Origin: an uncultured Duncaniella sp. | GTDB lineage: Bacteria > Bacteroidota > Bacteroidia > Bacteroidales > Muribaculaceae | Length of the DNA: 64,000 bases | Assembly (NCBI GenBank): GCA_910577335.1 | Contig: CAJTMJ010000012.1 | Span: forward strand, 1-64,000 | Direction of reading: 5' to 3' | In this document: positions 7,989-16,312 of the stretch, piece by piece | Layout: each line of letters begins with the position of its first letter | Position numbering within the stretch: the first letter of the stretch is position 1 | Notes under the pieces: model-generated | The model's database searches: none | The model's input: the letters and a program-made list of their open reading frames with translations, nothing else | Told to the model about the DNA's origin: nothing | Position numbers and translations under genes: made by a program

Positions 7989-8597
7989 TCTGATTACATC
8001 TGTTTCGAATGCAGTAAATCCTGCTTTTGTGATAGGTTGGAATTTTATCTCTATCCGTTCCGGAAGATTTTTACCGTTAAGACCAAAAGCATCTGCAATT
8101 CCTTCAGGTGTCTCCGGAAATGTGTTTCGACAGGAGAACACGCACCATCTGTAAGGTCTTTTATTGATCCATTCCTGAATATCAGGTACTTCCATTAATA
8201 TTTTAATGGCGTTTGACATTTGATATTTCGCATCGTTACGCTTACTTACTGGCTTGCCTTGTGACAATTCATTTATGATAATGTATTTATCATCTTTTTC
8301 AGAGTCGAAAACGATGTAATCGGGACGTTTTAAATTCTTTGTCACAATCTCAGGCAGATCATTCAATAACTTTTCATAGTTTACCACCACGATTTCAAGA
8401 TGTGACGGATTATGATATGTCACACTCCCTACTCCGATCGGTTGGAAAAAATTCTCTTCTTTGTCAAGTAGATCAAACACTTCTGCGTTTGTAGTCTGAG
8501 CAGGCACTTCTGTTGGGACAGTTGCTTTCTCAGCCTCATCAATGTCTTTCCTATTGTTCAGGTGTGAGACAAATTGTGTTGAAAGTAAGTCCTTCAT
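7980..8597 (-). CDS. Uncharacterised partner of the AAA ATPase
   Basis: A 205-residue protein of no recognised family. The middle part alternates strands and acidic residues: PDYIVF-D98, then YIIINE110-LSQGK115, then a helix with DAKYQMSNAIKIL. The D...E..(x)..K order recalls PD-(D/E)XK nuclease folds, but the spacing is not canonical, so this is only a suggestion. No signal peptide or membrane segment is seen. It is the second gene of a two-gene unit, 35 nt after the ATPase, in AT-rich sequence unlike the flanking core genes. The pairing suggests a two-component effector, perhaps anti-phage. Confidence 0.7.
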   Translation of the reverse strand: MKDLLSTQFVSHLNNRKDIDEAEKATVPTEVPAQTTNAEVFDLLDKEENFFQPIGVGSVTYHNPSHLEIVVVNYEKLLNDLPEIVTKNLKRPDYIVFDSEKDDKYIIINELSQGKPVSKRNDAKYQMSNAIKILMEVPDIQEWINKRPYRWCVFSCRNTFPETPEGIADAFGLNGKNLPERIEIKFQPITKAGFTAFETDVIRLD

Positions 8598-8602
8598 GGT
8601 AA

Positions 8603-8612
8603 GAACTGATTT
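8603..8612 (+). promoter_or_regulatory. GAACTGATTT motif between the ATPase and its partner
   Basis: An exact GAACTGATTT on the plus strand, just before the start of the minus-strand partner gene and so antisense to it. No matching closing arm is seen. It may be a chance copy or a relic. Confidence 0.3.
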
Positions 8613-8632
8613 TTTAGAAAGTGTTGATTTGT

Positions 8633-9769
8633 CTACTTATTAATATCATGATATTGGCTGTATATTTCCTCAATAGGATCGGAAAGCAGACGGGTATCAA
8701 AAATATCCTCTTGTTTAAGGTCATTTAAATAACCGTTATATATTTCAAAAACATCCATATCCTCCAATGAAAGATTCGCCTCGGATGTAATTCCATTTTT
8801 AGCTCTGATTGTCAACAAATTAAGATAATTGACTATATATGGGCTGTGAGTGGCTAACATTACTGTAAAGTCACATTCCCTATCTTGTCTATTGAAACAA
8901 TTGTTGATTATGAAATCAATAAGTTGGCATTGACTTGTTGGGTACAATGATAATTCCGGTTCTTCGATGTGGAAATTGACAAACTTAGAGCTGATAGAGC
9001 CAAGATCTTTCTGCCCTTTAAATTGAGATAGACGGTCACTGATACTAAGAATATGGAAAATAGCTTTATTAAGCGCTGCTACCAAATCATAGTAGTGGGT
9101 AAAATACTCCATAATAACACTCAATGGAGTTACAGTTTGAGTGCCGGACGATGAATCGGTGAGATTAATAGAGTATATTCCGTTTTCTCCTTCTCCGGTG
9201 ATTTTATACCTGTCACGGGAATTTTGACCTTTCTCAACTTCAAATTTGACATCAAGGCAGTCAATTTGCAGTTTCTTAACGACTTCAGTTGCTTTTTTAT
9301 AATCGTCCAATGATTCTCTCAGGAAAAAATTCAGATTTTTCTGGTCTCCATTTCGTTGAAGTATTTCCGGAATCATGTTTCGTTTATCGGAAATGAAAGA
9401 TATCTTTTCAAGAGAAATATCGTCCCAATCAGTTATATTGCCAACTTTTAGCCCTTTTTTGGTATATGAGATTTCGCATTCACCCTTTTTATATACAATG
9501 CAGGTCGAATCATTTACAAAGTCTTCCATACCGTTGTTTTTTAGGTATGTGCCGAAATCAAATGTGAAAGGAGAGCTATCAACTCCCGATAGTTTTAAGA
9601 ATGACCTGATACATGCCATCTTAAATATCCATCGGAATAGGGCTACAGTCTTAAGAACCGTGCTTTTGCCACTGCCGGATTTCCCGACAAAAACAGTTAG
9701 CGGTCTTATATTTTCGATTTCAATATCTTGGATCGGTCCTAAATTTTGGATTGAAATACTCTCTTTCAT
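8633..9769 (-). CDS. AAA family ATPase (ABC/RecF-OLD type)
   Basis: A 378-residue soluble ATPase of the ABC/SMC-like class used in OLD, RecF and several phage-defence proteins. Visible are the Walker A GKSGSGKST (residues 29-37), the signature-like SSGTQ (207-211), the Walker B HIEEPE (267-272) with the following LSLYP, and the switch histidine in LATHSPYI (305-312). The stretch between about residues 60 and 200 is the variable insertion of this class. No TOPRIM domain follows, so it is not a complete OLD nuclease. It is the first gene of a pair with the 205-residue protein and has its own promoter at 9825-9795. The local sequence is AT-rich, suggesting acquisition. Confidence 0.88.
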   Translation of the reverse strand: MKESISIQNLGPIQDIEIENIRPLTVFVGKSGSGKSTVLKTVALFRWIFKMACIRSFLKLSGVDSSPFTFDFGTYLKNNGMEDFVNDSTCIVYKKGECEISYTKKGLKVGNITDWDDISLEKISFISDKRNMIPEILQRNGDQKNLNFFLRESLDDYKKATEVVKKLQIDCLDVKFEVEKGQNSRDRYKITGEGENGIYSINLTDSSSGTQTVTPLSVIMEYFTHYYDLVAALNKAIFHILSISDRLSQFKGQKDLGSISSKFVNFHIEEPELSLYPTSQCQLIDFIINNCFNRQDRECDFTVMLATHSPYIVNYLNLLTIRAKNGITSEANLSLEDMDVFEIYNGYLNDLKQEDIFDTRLLSDPIEEIYSQYHDINK

Positions 9770-9794
9770 TTTTAGATGGTGTATAGTTCTATTG

Positions 9795-9825
9795 CAAAAT
9801 TAGCATAAAATAAATGATTTACAAA
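9795..9825 (-). promoter_or_regulatory. Promoter of the ATPase pair
   Basis: On the minus strand, TTTG (9825-9822), 19 nt, then TAATTTTG (9802-9795), a full match to the Bacteroidota consensus. The ATPase start codon is 26 nt further on. Confidence 0.75.
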
Positions 9826-9873
9826 CTTTTCAGAGCTTAAGACGTGAAAAAAGATAAGTTTATTATATCTCTT

Positions 9874-9916
9874 ATTAAAGATAAAACAGCAGCCATGATG
9901 GTGCATGGCTGCTGTT
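9874..9916 (-). terminator. Intrinsic terminator of secA
   Basis: A perfect 13-bp stem, AACAGCAGCCATG (9885-9897) with CATGGCTGCTGTT (9904-9916), and a 6-nt loop. On the minus strand it is followed by a T-rich run. It lies about 40 nt after the secA stop. Confidence 0.85.
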
Positions 9917-9955
9917 TATGCTATAGTGGGATATATTACGCTATGTTAATAGCGC

Positions 9956-12900
9956 TTACAGCCCTCTGCCGTGGCAGTTTTTGTATTTTTTGCCTGAGCC
10001 GCAGGGGCATGGGTCGTTGCGGTTGATGCGCGGACCGGCTTTGATGGGCTGAGGTGCGGCAGGACGGCTTGCTCCCTGAGCTGCTGCACGTTGTGCATTT
10101 TCGCCCGGAAGATTTTCACGTGAAGCGCGATACTTGGAGTAGTCGTTGGCACGTTCAGGCATCGCTCTTTCAACCTTCGGTTGCGCCTTAGGTGCTTCCT
10201 GAGCCGGAGCCTCCTCATTCTGAGCCGGCTGTGCGGGTTGCTGAGGCTGTTGCTGAACATATATCTGACCACGCATCAAGGTTGACATTGCCTTGACATT
10301 AAGGTTGTTAAGCATGTTCTCAAAGAGGTGGAACGACTCAACTTTATAGATTACCAACGGGTCTTTCTGCTCGTAGGACGCATTCTGAACGCTCTGACGC
10401 AACTGGTCAAGTTCACGGAGATGCTCTTTCCAAAGTTCATCAATGGAGACGAGAAGCACAGCCTTGTGCCACTCCTTCACTATTGACTTGCACCCTGTGC
10501 GATAAGCCTCGTCAATGTCAACCACAAGATTGAAGAAACGTTTGCCATCGGTCATCGGCACAGCGATACGACCCTTGAATCCACGGTTTTCAACACAATC
10601 GGTAATTACCGGCATGGCAATGTCGATGATGCGCTGACGCTTGCGTTCAAAGGCTTCCTGAGCGGCTGCATGTATCTTTTCGATGGCATCCTCCTTGCTC
10701 ATGTTGCGATATTCATCCTCGGTGAAAGGCACCTCGATAGTGAGAACACGGAAAAGCTCCATAGCAAGATCCTGATAGTCTGCCGGAGTGCTGTAATTGT
10801 TGACCATGTTCTCAATCACATCCCATATCATGTTGGCGATGTCGATACCTATACGTTCACCTATCAACGCATGGTGACGGCGGTTGTAGATATAGGTACG
10901 CTGCTTGTTCATCACGTCATCGTATTCAAGCAAGCGCTTACGGATACCAAAGTTGTTCTCCTCGACACGTTTCTGAGCGTTACCGATGGCGTTGGTCACC
11001 ATCTTGCTTTCTATGCGCTCGCCCTCTTCAAGACCGAGAGTGTCAAGCATCTTCATAACACGGTCAGTGGCGAACAGACGCATCAAATTGTCTTCGAAAG
11101 ATACGTAGAACACTGATGAACCTGGGTCGCCCTGACGTCCGGAACGTCCTCGGAGCTGACGGTCAACACGGCGTGACTCATGACGCTCAGTACCGATGAT
11201 GGCGAGACCTCCCGCCTCTTTTACCTCGGGAGTAAGCTTGATGTCCGTACCACGACCCGCCATGTTGGTGGCTATGGTGACCATACCCTTCTTACCCGCA
11301 TGAGCCACGATTTCAGCTTCCTTCTGGTGGAGCTTGGCGTTGAGGACATTGTGGGGAATATGGCGCATGGTGAGCATACGGCTCAGCAATTCGGAGATTT
11401 CAACCGAGGTCGTACCCACAAGTACCGGGCGTCCCTTTGACACAAGGTCCTGAATCTCCTCTATGACAGCCGCATATTTCTCTTTCTTAGTCTTGTAAAC
11501 ACGGTCGTTCATGTCGATACGTGCTATCGGCTTGTTAGTGGGGATAGTCACGACATCGAGTTTATAGATATCCCAGAATTCTCCTGCTTCAGTCTCGGCA
11601 GTACCGGTCATACCGGCAAGCTTGTGGTACATACGGAAGTAGTTCTGGAGTGTGATTGTGGCGAATGTCTGAGTGGCAGCCTCGACCTTAACACGTTCCT
11701 TGGCTTCGATTGCCTGATGAAGTCCGTCGCTGTAACGGCGACCCTCCATGATACGTCCGGTCTGCTCGTCCACGATTTTGATTTTACCTTCATCTATCAC
11801 ATATTCCACATCCTTCTCAAAGAGTGCGTAAGCCTTGAGCAACTGGGTCACGGTGTGTACACGCTCAGCCTTTATCGCATAGTCCTGCATAAGTTCATCC
11901 TTGCGCTGCTGACGCGCTACGGGATCCTCGATAGTCTCTGTTTCAGAGAGCAGGGCGGCGATGTCGGGGAGCACGAAGAACTGCGGGTCGTCACTCTTGC
12001 CGGTAAGCTCGTCAATACCCTTGTCGGTAAGTTCGACGCTGCGGTTCTTTTCGTCGATTACGAAATAGAGCGGGTCGGTCACCTTAGGCATCTCACGCTG
12101 ATTGTCCTGCAAGTAATATGCCTCGGTCTCTAACATGAGGTTCTTCATACCTTCCTGTGACAGGAATTTGATGAGAGCGCCGTTTTTGGGAAGACCCTTG
12201 AACGCACGGAAGAGAAGCAATGCCCCTTCTTTGCGAGTCTCTTTATCCTCTGATGCGATTTTAGCTTTGGCTTCGGCAAGGATTTTAGTCACGAGACGGC
12301 GTTGCGCCTCCACAACCTTCTCCACATTGGGACGATATTCGTCAAACAGCTGGTCGTCACCCTTAGGCACGGGACCTGAGATGATAAGCGGTGTACGGGC
12401 ATCGTCGATAAGCACCGAGTCAACCTCATCGACTATGGCGTAATAGTGCTTGCGCTGCACCATGTCGGCTGGCGACATTGCCATGTTGTCACGCAGGTAG
12501 TCAAAGCCGAATTCGTTGTTGGTACCGAAAGTGATGTCGCAGTTGTAAGCCGCACGGCGTTGTGCGGTGTTGGGCTGATGCTTGTCGATACAGTCAACGG
12601 TAGAGCCGTGGAACATATACAGCGGACCCATCCACTCGGAGTCACGTTTTGAAAGGTAATCGTTGACGGTCACCACATGAACGCCTCTGCCTGAGAGTGA
12701 GCGGAGGAACACCGGGAGGGTAGCCACGAGTGTCTTACCTTCACCGGTCGCCATTTCGGCGATTTTGCCTTGATGCAACACGATACCGCCGATGAGCTGC
12801 ACACGGTAATGTACCATATCCCATGTGATTTCGTTACCTCCGGCAATCCAGTGGTTTTTCCAGATGGCATTGTCGCCTTCGATGCTGACGAAATCCTTCC

Positions 12901-13324
12901 CTTGGGCTGCAAGCTCACGGTCGAGGTCAGTGGCTTTAACCACGATGGTCTCGTTGGCAGCGAAACGTGCGGCAGTCTCACGCACAGTGGCAAATACCAC
13001 CGGCAGATGCTCGTTGAGTTTGTCCTCGATGGTGTCAAGGATGGTTTTCTCGTTATGGTCGATCTTGTCCCATACGGGCTGACGCTCATCGAAAGGAAGT
13101 TCTTCCACTTCCACTTTAAGACGTGCGTTCTCCTCTTCGGGTGCGGATATGGCTTGTTTGATGTCAGCACGAACGGCATCGATGCGCTCACGGAGCTGAT
13201 CTATTGTGAGTCCTTTCATTTCGGGCTCCAATGCCTCGATTTTTCTGACTATTGGTTCGATTTCCTTAAGGTCTCGGGTCGATTTGTTGCCGAAAATCTT
13301 TGTGAGGAATGATTGAAATGACAT
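9956..13324 (-). CDS. secA: Preprotein translocase ATPase SecA
   Basis: The motor that pushes unfolded preproteins through SecYEG across the inner membrane. At 1122 residues it is longer than the E. coli protein (about 900), normal for Bacteroidota, which carry insertions in the first nucleotide-binding domain (one near residues 340-400). Visible are the Walker A MATGEGKTLVATL (191-203), the DEVDSVLIDDARTPL helicase motif, the GTERHESRR and GRSGRQGDPG motifs of NBD2, and the C-terminal zinc-binding tail CPCGSGKKYKNCHG, which binds SecB or phospholipid. Before the tail lies a Gln/Pro/Ala-rich linker. It is a single-gene unit, with its terminator at 9916-9874. Confidence 0.97.
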   Translation of the reverse strand: MSFQSFLTKIFGNKSTRDLKEIEPIVRKIEALEPEMKGLTIDQLRERIDAVRADIKQAISAPEEENARLKVEVEELPFDERQPVWDKIDHNEKTILDTIEDKLNEHLPVVFATVRETAARFAANETIVVKATDLDRELAAQGKDFVSIEGDNAIWKNHWIAGGNEITWDMVHYRVQLIGGIVLHQGKIAEMATGEGKTLVATLPVFLRSLSGRGVHVVTVNDYLSKRDSEWMGPLYMFHGSTVDCIDKHQPNTAQRRAAYNCDITFGTNNEFGFDYLRDNMAMSPADMVQRKHYYAIVDEVDSVLIDDARTPLIISGPVPKGDDQLFDEYRPNVEKVVEAQRRLVTKILAEAKAKIASEDKETRKEGALLLFRAFKGLPKNGALIKFLSQEGMKNLMLETEAYYLQDNQREMPKVTDPLYFVIDEKNRSVELTDKGIDELTGKSDDPQFFVLPDIAALLSETETIEDPVARQQRKDELMQDYAIKAERVHTVTQLLKAYALFEKDVEYVIDEGKIKIVDEQTGRIMEGRRYSDGLHQAIEAKERVKVEAATQTFATITLQNYFRMYHKLAGMTGTAETEAGEFWDIYKLDVVTIPTNKPIARIDMNDRVYKTKKEKYAAVIEEIQDLVSKGRPVLVGTTSVEISELLSRMLTMRHIPHNVLNAKLHQKEAEIVAHAGKKGMVTIATNMAGRGTDIKLTPEVKEAGGLAIIGTERHESRRVDRQLRGRSGRQGDPGSSVFYVSFEDNLMRLFATDRVMKMLDTLGLEEGERIESKMVTNAIGNAQKRVEENNFGIRKRLLEYDDVMNKQRTYIYNRRHHALIGERIGIDIANMIWDVIENMVNNYSTPADYQDLAMELFRVLTIEVPFTEDEYRNMSKEDAIEKIHAAAQEAFERKRQRIIDIAMPVITDCVENRGFKGRIAVPMTDGKRFFNLVVDIDEAYRTGCKSIVKEWHKAVLLVSIDELWKEHLRELDQLRQSVQNASYEQKDPLVIYKVESFHLFENMLNNLNVKAMSTLMRGQIYVQQQPQQPAQPAQNEEAPAQEAPKAQPKVERAMPERANDYSKYRASRENLPGENAQRAAAQGASRPAAPQPIKAGPRINRNDPCPCGSGKKYKNCHGRGL

Positions 13325-13410
13325 TTTATATTTTGTTTTCTGAATTTACGAATTTAATATGTTATCTTAAGTCGTTCTATCTCTTAGTCCAAGAGTATAA
13401 CATCCGCTAT

Positions 13411-15081
13411 TTATTTTTTCAAACGCAGCGGAGGGAGTGAGGCTGCGTTAGGCGATCTTATTCGCAGAAGCCGGGTCACAGTGGGGGCTATGGCACGGGC
13501 ATCGACCGGAATGTCGATTGTCGTGGCTGAAAGTCCCGGTGAAAGTATGTAGACAGGTGATGTAGTGGCGATATTTCTTACCACAGGGAGATGCGTCTGA
13601 TTAGAGCTTTCCGCATCACCATCAGAAATTTCCCATCCGGGGTTGACCATTACGAGGAGGTCGCCGGCGTATGTGGGAGATGTGTTGCGTTGGAGAGCCA
13701 AAGGCTCATCGCCGGCACGGCGAGCAAGTATGTCGTCGATGGTGTAGACACTGCTTACACCGCTCATGCGGGCAAGGAAATCGGCTGACTCACGGCGTAA
13801 TTCCACCTCGTTGAGCCCGCGTTCCTTTATAAGTTTATGATTTAGGAAGAAGTATCCGTTATGGTAGCCGTTTATGTAATCTCCGTTGCCATGGATAGCC
13901 ATGAGGTAGAGATTAAGCAGAGAGATGGCACGGCGGGGGGAGAATTGTCCTGACGGTATGTTCCACCGCTCTTCGTCACGTTTTCCTCCCGCAGGGGCGG
14001 GTGTGCCGGCTATGAATACCATAGTGTGATCCATGCCGGGACCTTTCTCTATAGCCCGGAGGATATTGGCTATGTCGGAATCGAGACGGATGTATGCGTC
14101 CATGGTCTCAATTCGGTTGTCAGCCTCACGTCCGTAACGGTAGGGCGATACGTTGAAGCCAAGATTGAGCATGTCGGTGAAACCCCTTGTGCCGAGTTTC
14201 AGCGAGGAGATATAGTCAATCCCCACGTTTGCGATTTCCCTGTTGGCAGGGGCGGAGGTTTTGAATGCTGTGAATCTGTTGGGTTCACGTGCCGGGAATG
14301 TATGGCGGAACGGATATAGTTTTTTATATTCCGGAAGGTCGGGATAACGGTCGAGAGGGAGAGCGGGATTCCAAGAGAGTGTGTCAAGTCGGGAAGCGAG
14401 GGTCACACCATAGTTACGGCGTGATACCGCTGCAGGGACATCCTTGTAAAAAGTCGATGTGCTCCATTTGCCGTTCACGTCGTTGATCCAGAAGCCGCTG
14501 TTGCCTGCGTGTCCTGCGAGGATTATGGCAATCTGCGCATCGGGAGCCACTGAGTGGACCAGCCCGAGACCACCGTCCGATATGCGAATCTCATCGCTGA
14601 CGGTCGATACTTTAAGCGCTTCGGGTGAGAATGTCTCATTTGTGAAATTGCCTATCTTGGCAGCGTCAAGGAGTATGGGATAGTCGATTTTCGCTTCCGA
14701 ATTCCATACCCTTGCGGCGGGAATTCCGTTGACACCCGGCGATGCGCCGGTCATCAGTATGGCAGTGGCTGCCGTGGCATCAATCCCGGGACCGAAATCC
14801 ACGTTTTCTATGGATACGCCGTTTTCGATAAATCTGTTGAACCCGTTTTTCCCGAAATTGTTTCGGAGAAGGTTGATATAGTCGGCGGTAAGCCCCTCAA
14901 CGAAGATACCTACCACGAGAGTTGGACGTGGAGCCGGCTGTTGAGGTTGCTGGGATGTGCCGGCAGGGGTGAGTTGCCGTGCGGACAATGAAACCGGCGT
15001 AAAAACACCGATACCCATCGTCACTAATGAAGCGACGAGCACGGAGGCGAGATGGGTGGTGAGCGGTGAGTTTTTACGCAT
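13411..15081 (-). CDS. Alkaline-phosphatase-fold exported protein, ligands lost
   Basis: A 556-residue exported protein (signal peptide in residues 1-34) with the outline of the PafA/nucleotide pyrophosphatase fold. It shares FNRFIENGVSIENV, TGASPGVNGI, GTRGFTDMLNLGFN and the helix DAYIRLDSDIANIL. The metal ligands look gone: the first Asp of the family is Glu62 in FVEGLTADY, the D-x-x-GH block reads SPYRYGR, and the last DHG is replaced in VFIAGTPAP (about 355-363). It is probably a non-enzymatic paralogue or binds something else. It is the last gene of the five-gene operon and overlaps the DUF4105 gene by 8 nt. Confidence 0.8.
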   Translation of the reverse strand: MRKNSPLTTHLASVLVASLVTMGIGVFTPVSLSARQLTPAGTSQQPQQPAPRPTLVVGIFVEGLTADYINLLRNNFGKNGFNRFIENGVSIENVDFGPGIDATAATAILMTGASPGVNGIPAARVWNSEAKIDYPILLDAAKIGNFTNETFSPEALKVSTVSDEIRISDGGLGLVHSVAPDAQIAIILAGHAGNSGFWINDVNGKWSTSTFYKDVPAAVSRRNYGVTLASRLDTLSWNPALPLDRYPDLPEYKKLYPFRHTFPAREPNRFTAFKTSAPANREIANVGIDYISSLKLGTRGFTDMLNLGFNVSPYRYGREADNRIETMDAYIRLDSDIANILRAIEKGPGMDHTMVFIAGTPAPAGGKRDEERWNIPSGQFSPRRAISLLNLYLMAIHGNGDYINGYHNGYFFLNHKLIKERGLNEVELRRESADFLARMSGVSSVYTIDDILARRAGDEPLALQRNTSPTYAGDLLVMVNPGWEISDGDAESSNQTHLPVVRNIATTSPVYILSPGLSATTIDIPVDARAIAPTVTRLLRIRSPNAASLPPLRLKK

Positions 15082-16312
15082 ATAATTTGTTGTTACGATG
15101 TTTAAACGTCAAAATATAAGCCAATGCTCGCATCGCATCCGCTGCCATGAGTGGATAGAATGCGGGATTGGGGGACTGGATGCCACATAAAAAAATGACA
15201 GCCAATAGGATTAGGAGTGCAAAGTTAACAAATTGATAGGAATATACCAACATTTTGGCGCTTTTTACCCACACGGCTATCGCTCCGATGAAACAGAACG
15301 GGTTGAGCCATAAATATAGCCAGTTTGGGGAGGTCGCCTCATGCACTGAAACGAAGATGAGGAAGGTGAGTATCAAACCGAGTATCCCGTAAAGTCCGAA
15401 CATCAGTGTGTCGAATAATCTTGACCATGCCGAACCTTGGAATGAACGATGCCTGATCTGTGATATGGTGAGAATCAGGGATATGGCTGCTATGACACAG
15501 CTCCAAAACATAGGTGTGAGCCACCAAGGTGTGGGAGGCAGCACTGCTGAGCCGTCTGTGGCGTTTGTGAGATAGCGGGTGGCGCTGACTATCGGTGTCC
15601 CGTCGGGCTTCTTGGCTGTCGTCATCATTATCTCAAGGCTTTCAGGGGCAAATGCGGCTTCCCTAAGCTCTATTGGGCGGTCAATGCCATTGCCGAGGGC
15701 GAGGTCAATGCCGAACTGATACCAAGGGTATGAGGCATGGAAACTGCGCATCGCATCACGGAATGTTGATTTGACCTCCGGACGTAGGTCGGTCCCGTTG
15801 AAAGACAGAGTGTCACCCATCGCTTTTTCCACTATGCGGAGCGGTCGGGTAGAACAGTTGTCGAGCACGTAGTTGTAGCGGTATACACGGTTCTCAGGAA
15901 GTAGATTCTCCGATACAAGCCTTTGGAGTTCAGCTATCTGCTCGGGAGTCAGGTTGAGATCCTGCTCCACGACTGAGCGTCCCTGTCGGTCGTATGCTCT
16001 CAGGAAATATCCTGTCGGTGCAACTCCGACACTGTAGTCAGTTTCACCCTTTACGAAACGGTAGACGAAATTCGGAGCGTCGAAATCAAAAAGCCCCCAG
16101 TTTACCACTATATCCTCCCCTGTTGAGGGCTTGACGAATCGTAAAGCCGAATGACCTTCAAGCTCATAGATATTGGCACCGGCACGGCATGTGAGGAGCG
16201 ACACTTTGTAAGTGTCGTCGGCAGCTTGTGCCGAAATCGAGTCGGCAGGGGCTGCGATTGCCATTACAGGTAGCAGGAATGTAAGTATGAGAAGCTTGAT
16301 TTTAGTCATCAT
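15074..16312 (-). CDS. DUF4105 domain membrane protein
   Basis: A 412-residue protein with a signal peptide (ILTFLLPVMAIAAPA), an N-terminal periplasmic DUF4105 domain (residues about 30-215) and four or five C-terminal membrane helices from about residue 265. The domain contains the typical LEGHSALRF, NWGLFDFD, FVKGETDYSVG and NYVLDNCSTRP segments; the His and Cys in these are the conserved polar residues of the family. DUF4105 is related to the Lnb-type lipoprotein acyltransferase domain, so a role in lipoprotein or envelope modification is possible but unproven. It starts one base after the mutL stop and overlaps the next gene by 8 nt. Confidence 0.85.
   Translation of the reverse strand: MMTKIKLLILTFLLPVMAIAAPADSISAQAADDTYKVSLLTCRAGANIYELEGHSALRFVKPSTGEDIVVNWGLFDFDAPNFVYRFVKGETDYSVGVAPTGYFLRAYDRQGRSVVEQDLNLTPEQIAELQRLVSENLLPENRVYRYNYVLDNCSTRPLRIVEKAMGDTLSFNGTDLRPEVKSTFRDAMRSFHASYPWYQFGIDLALGNGIDRPIELREAAFAPESLEIMMTTAKKPDGTPIVSATRYLTNATDGSAVLPPTPWWLTPMFWSCVIAAISLILTISQIRHRSFQGSAWSRLFDTLMFGLYGILGLILTFLIFVSVHEATSPNWLYLWLNPFCFIGAIAVWVKSAKMLVYSYQFVNFALLILLAVIFLCGIQSPNPAFYPLMAADAMRALAYILTFKHRNNKLYA

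Noticed and set aside
9844..10026. 60-codon plus-strand frame with hydrophobic start
   Set aside because: It covers the secA terminator and the antisense of the secA zinc tail. Its sequence comes from these.
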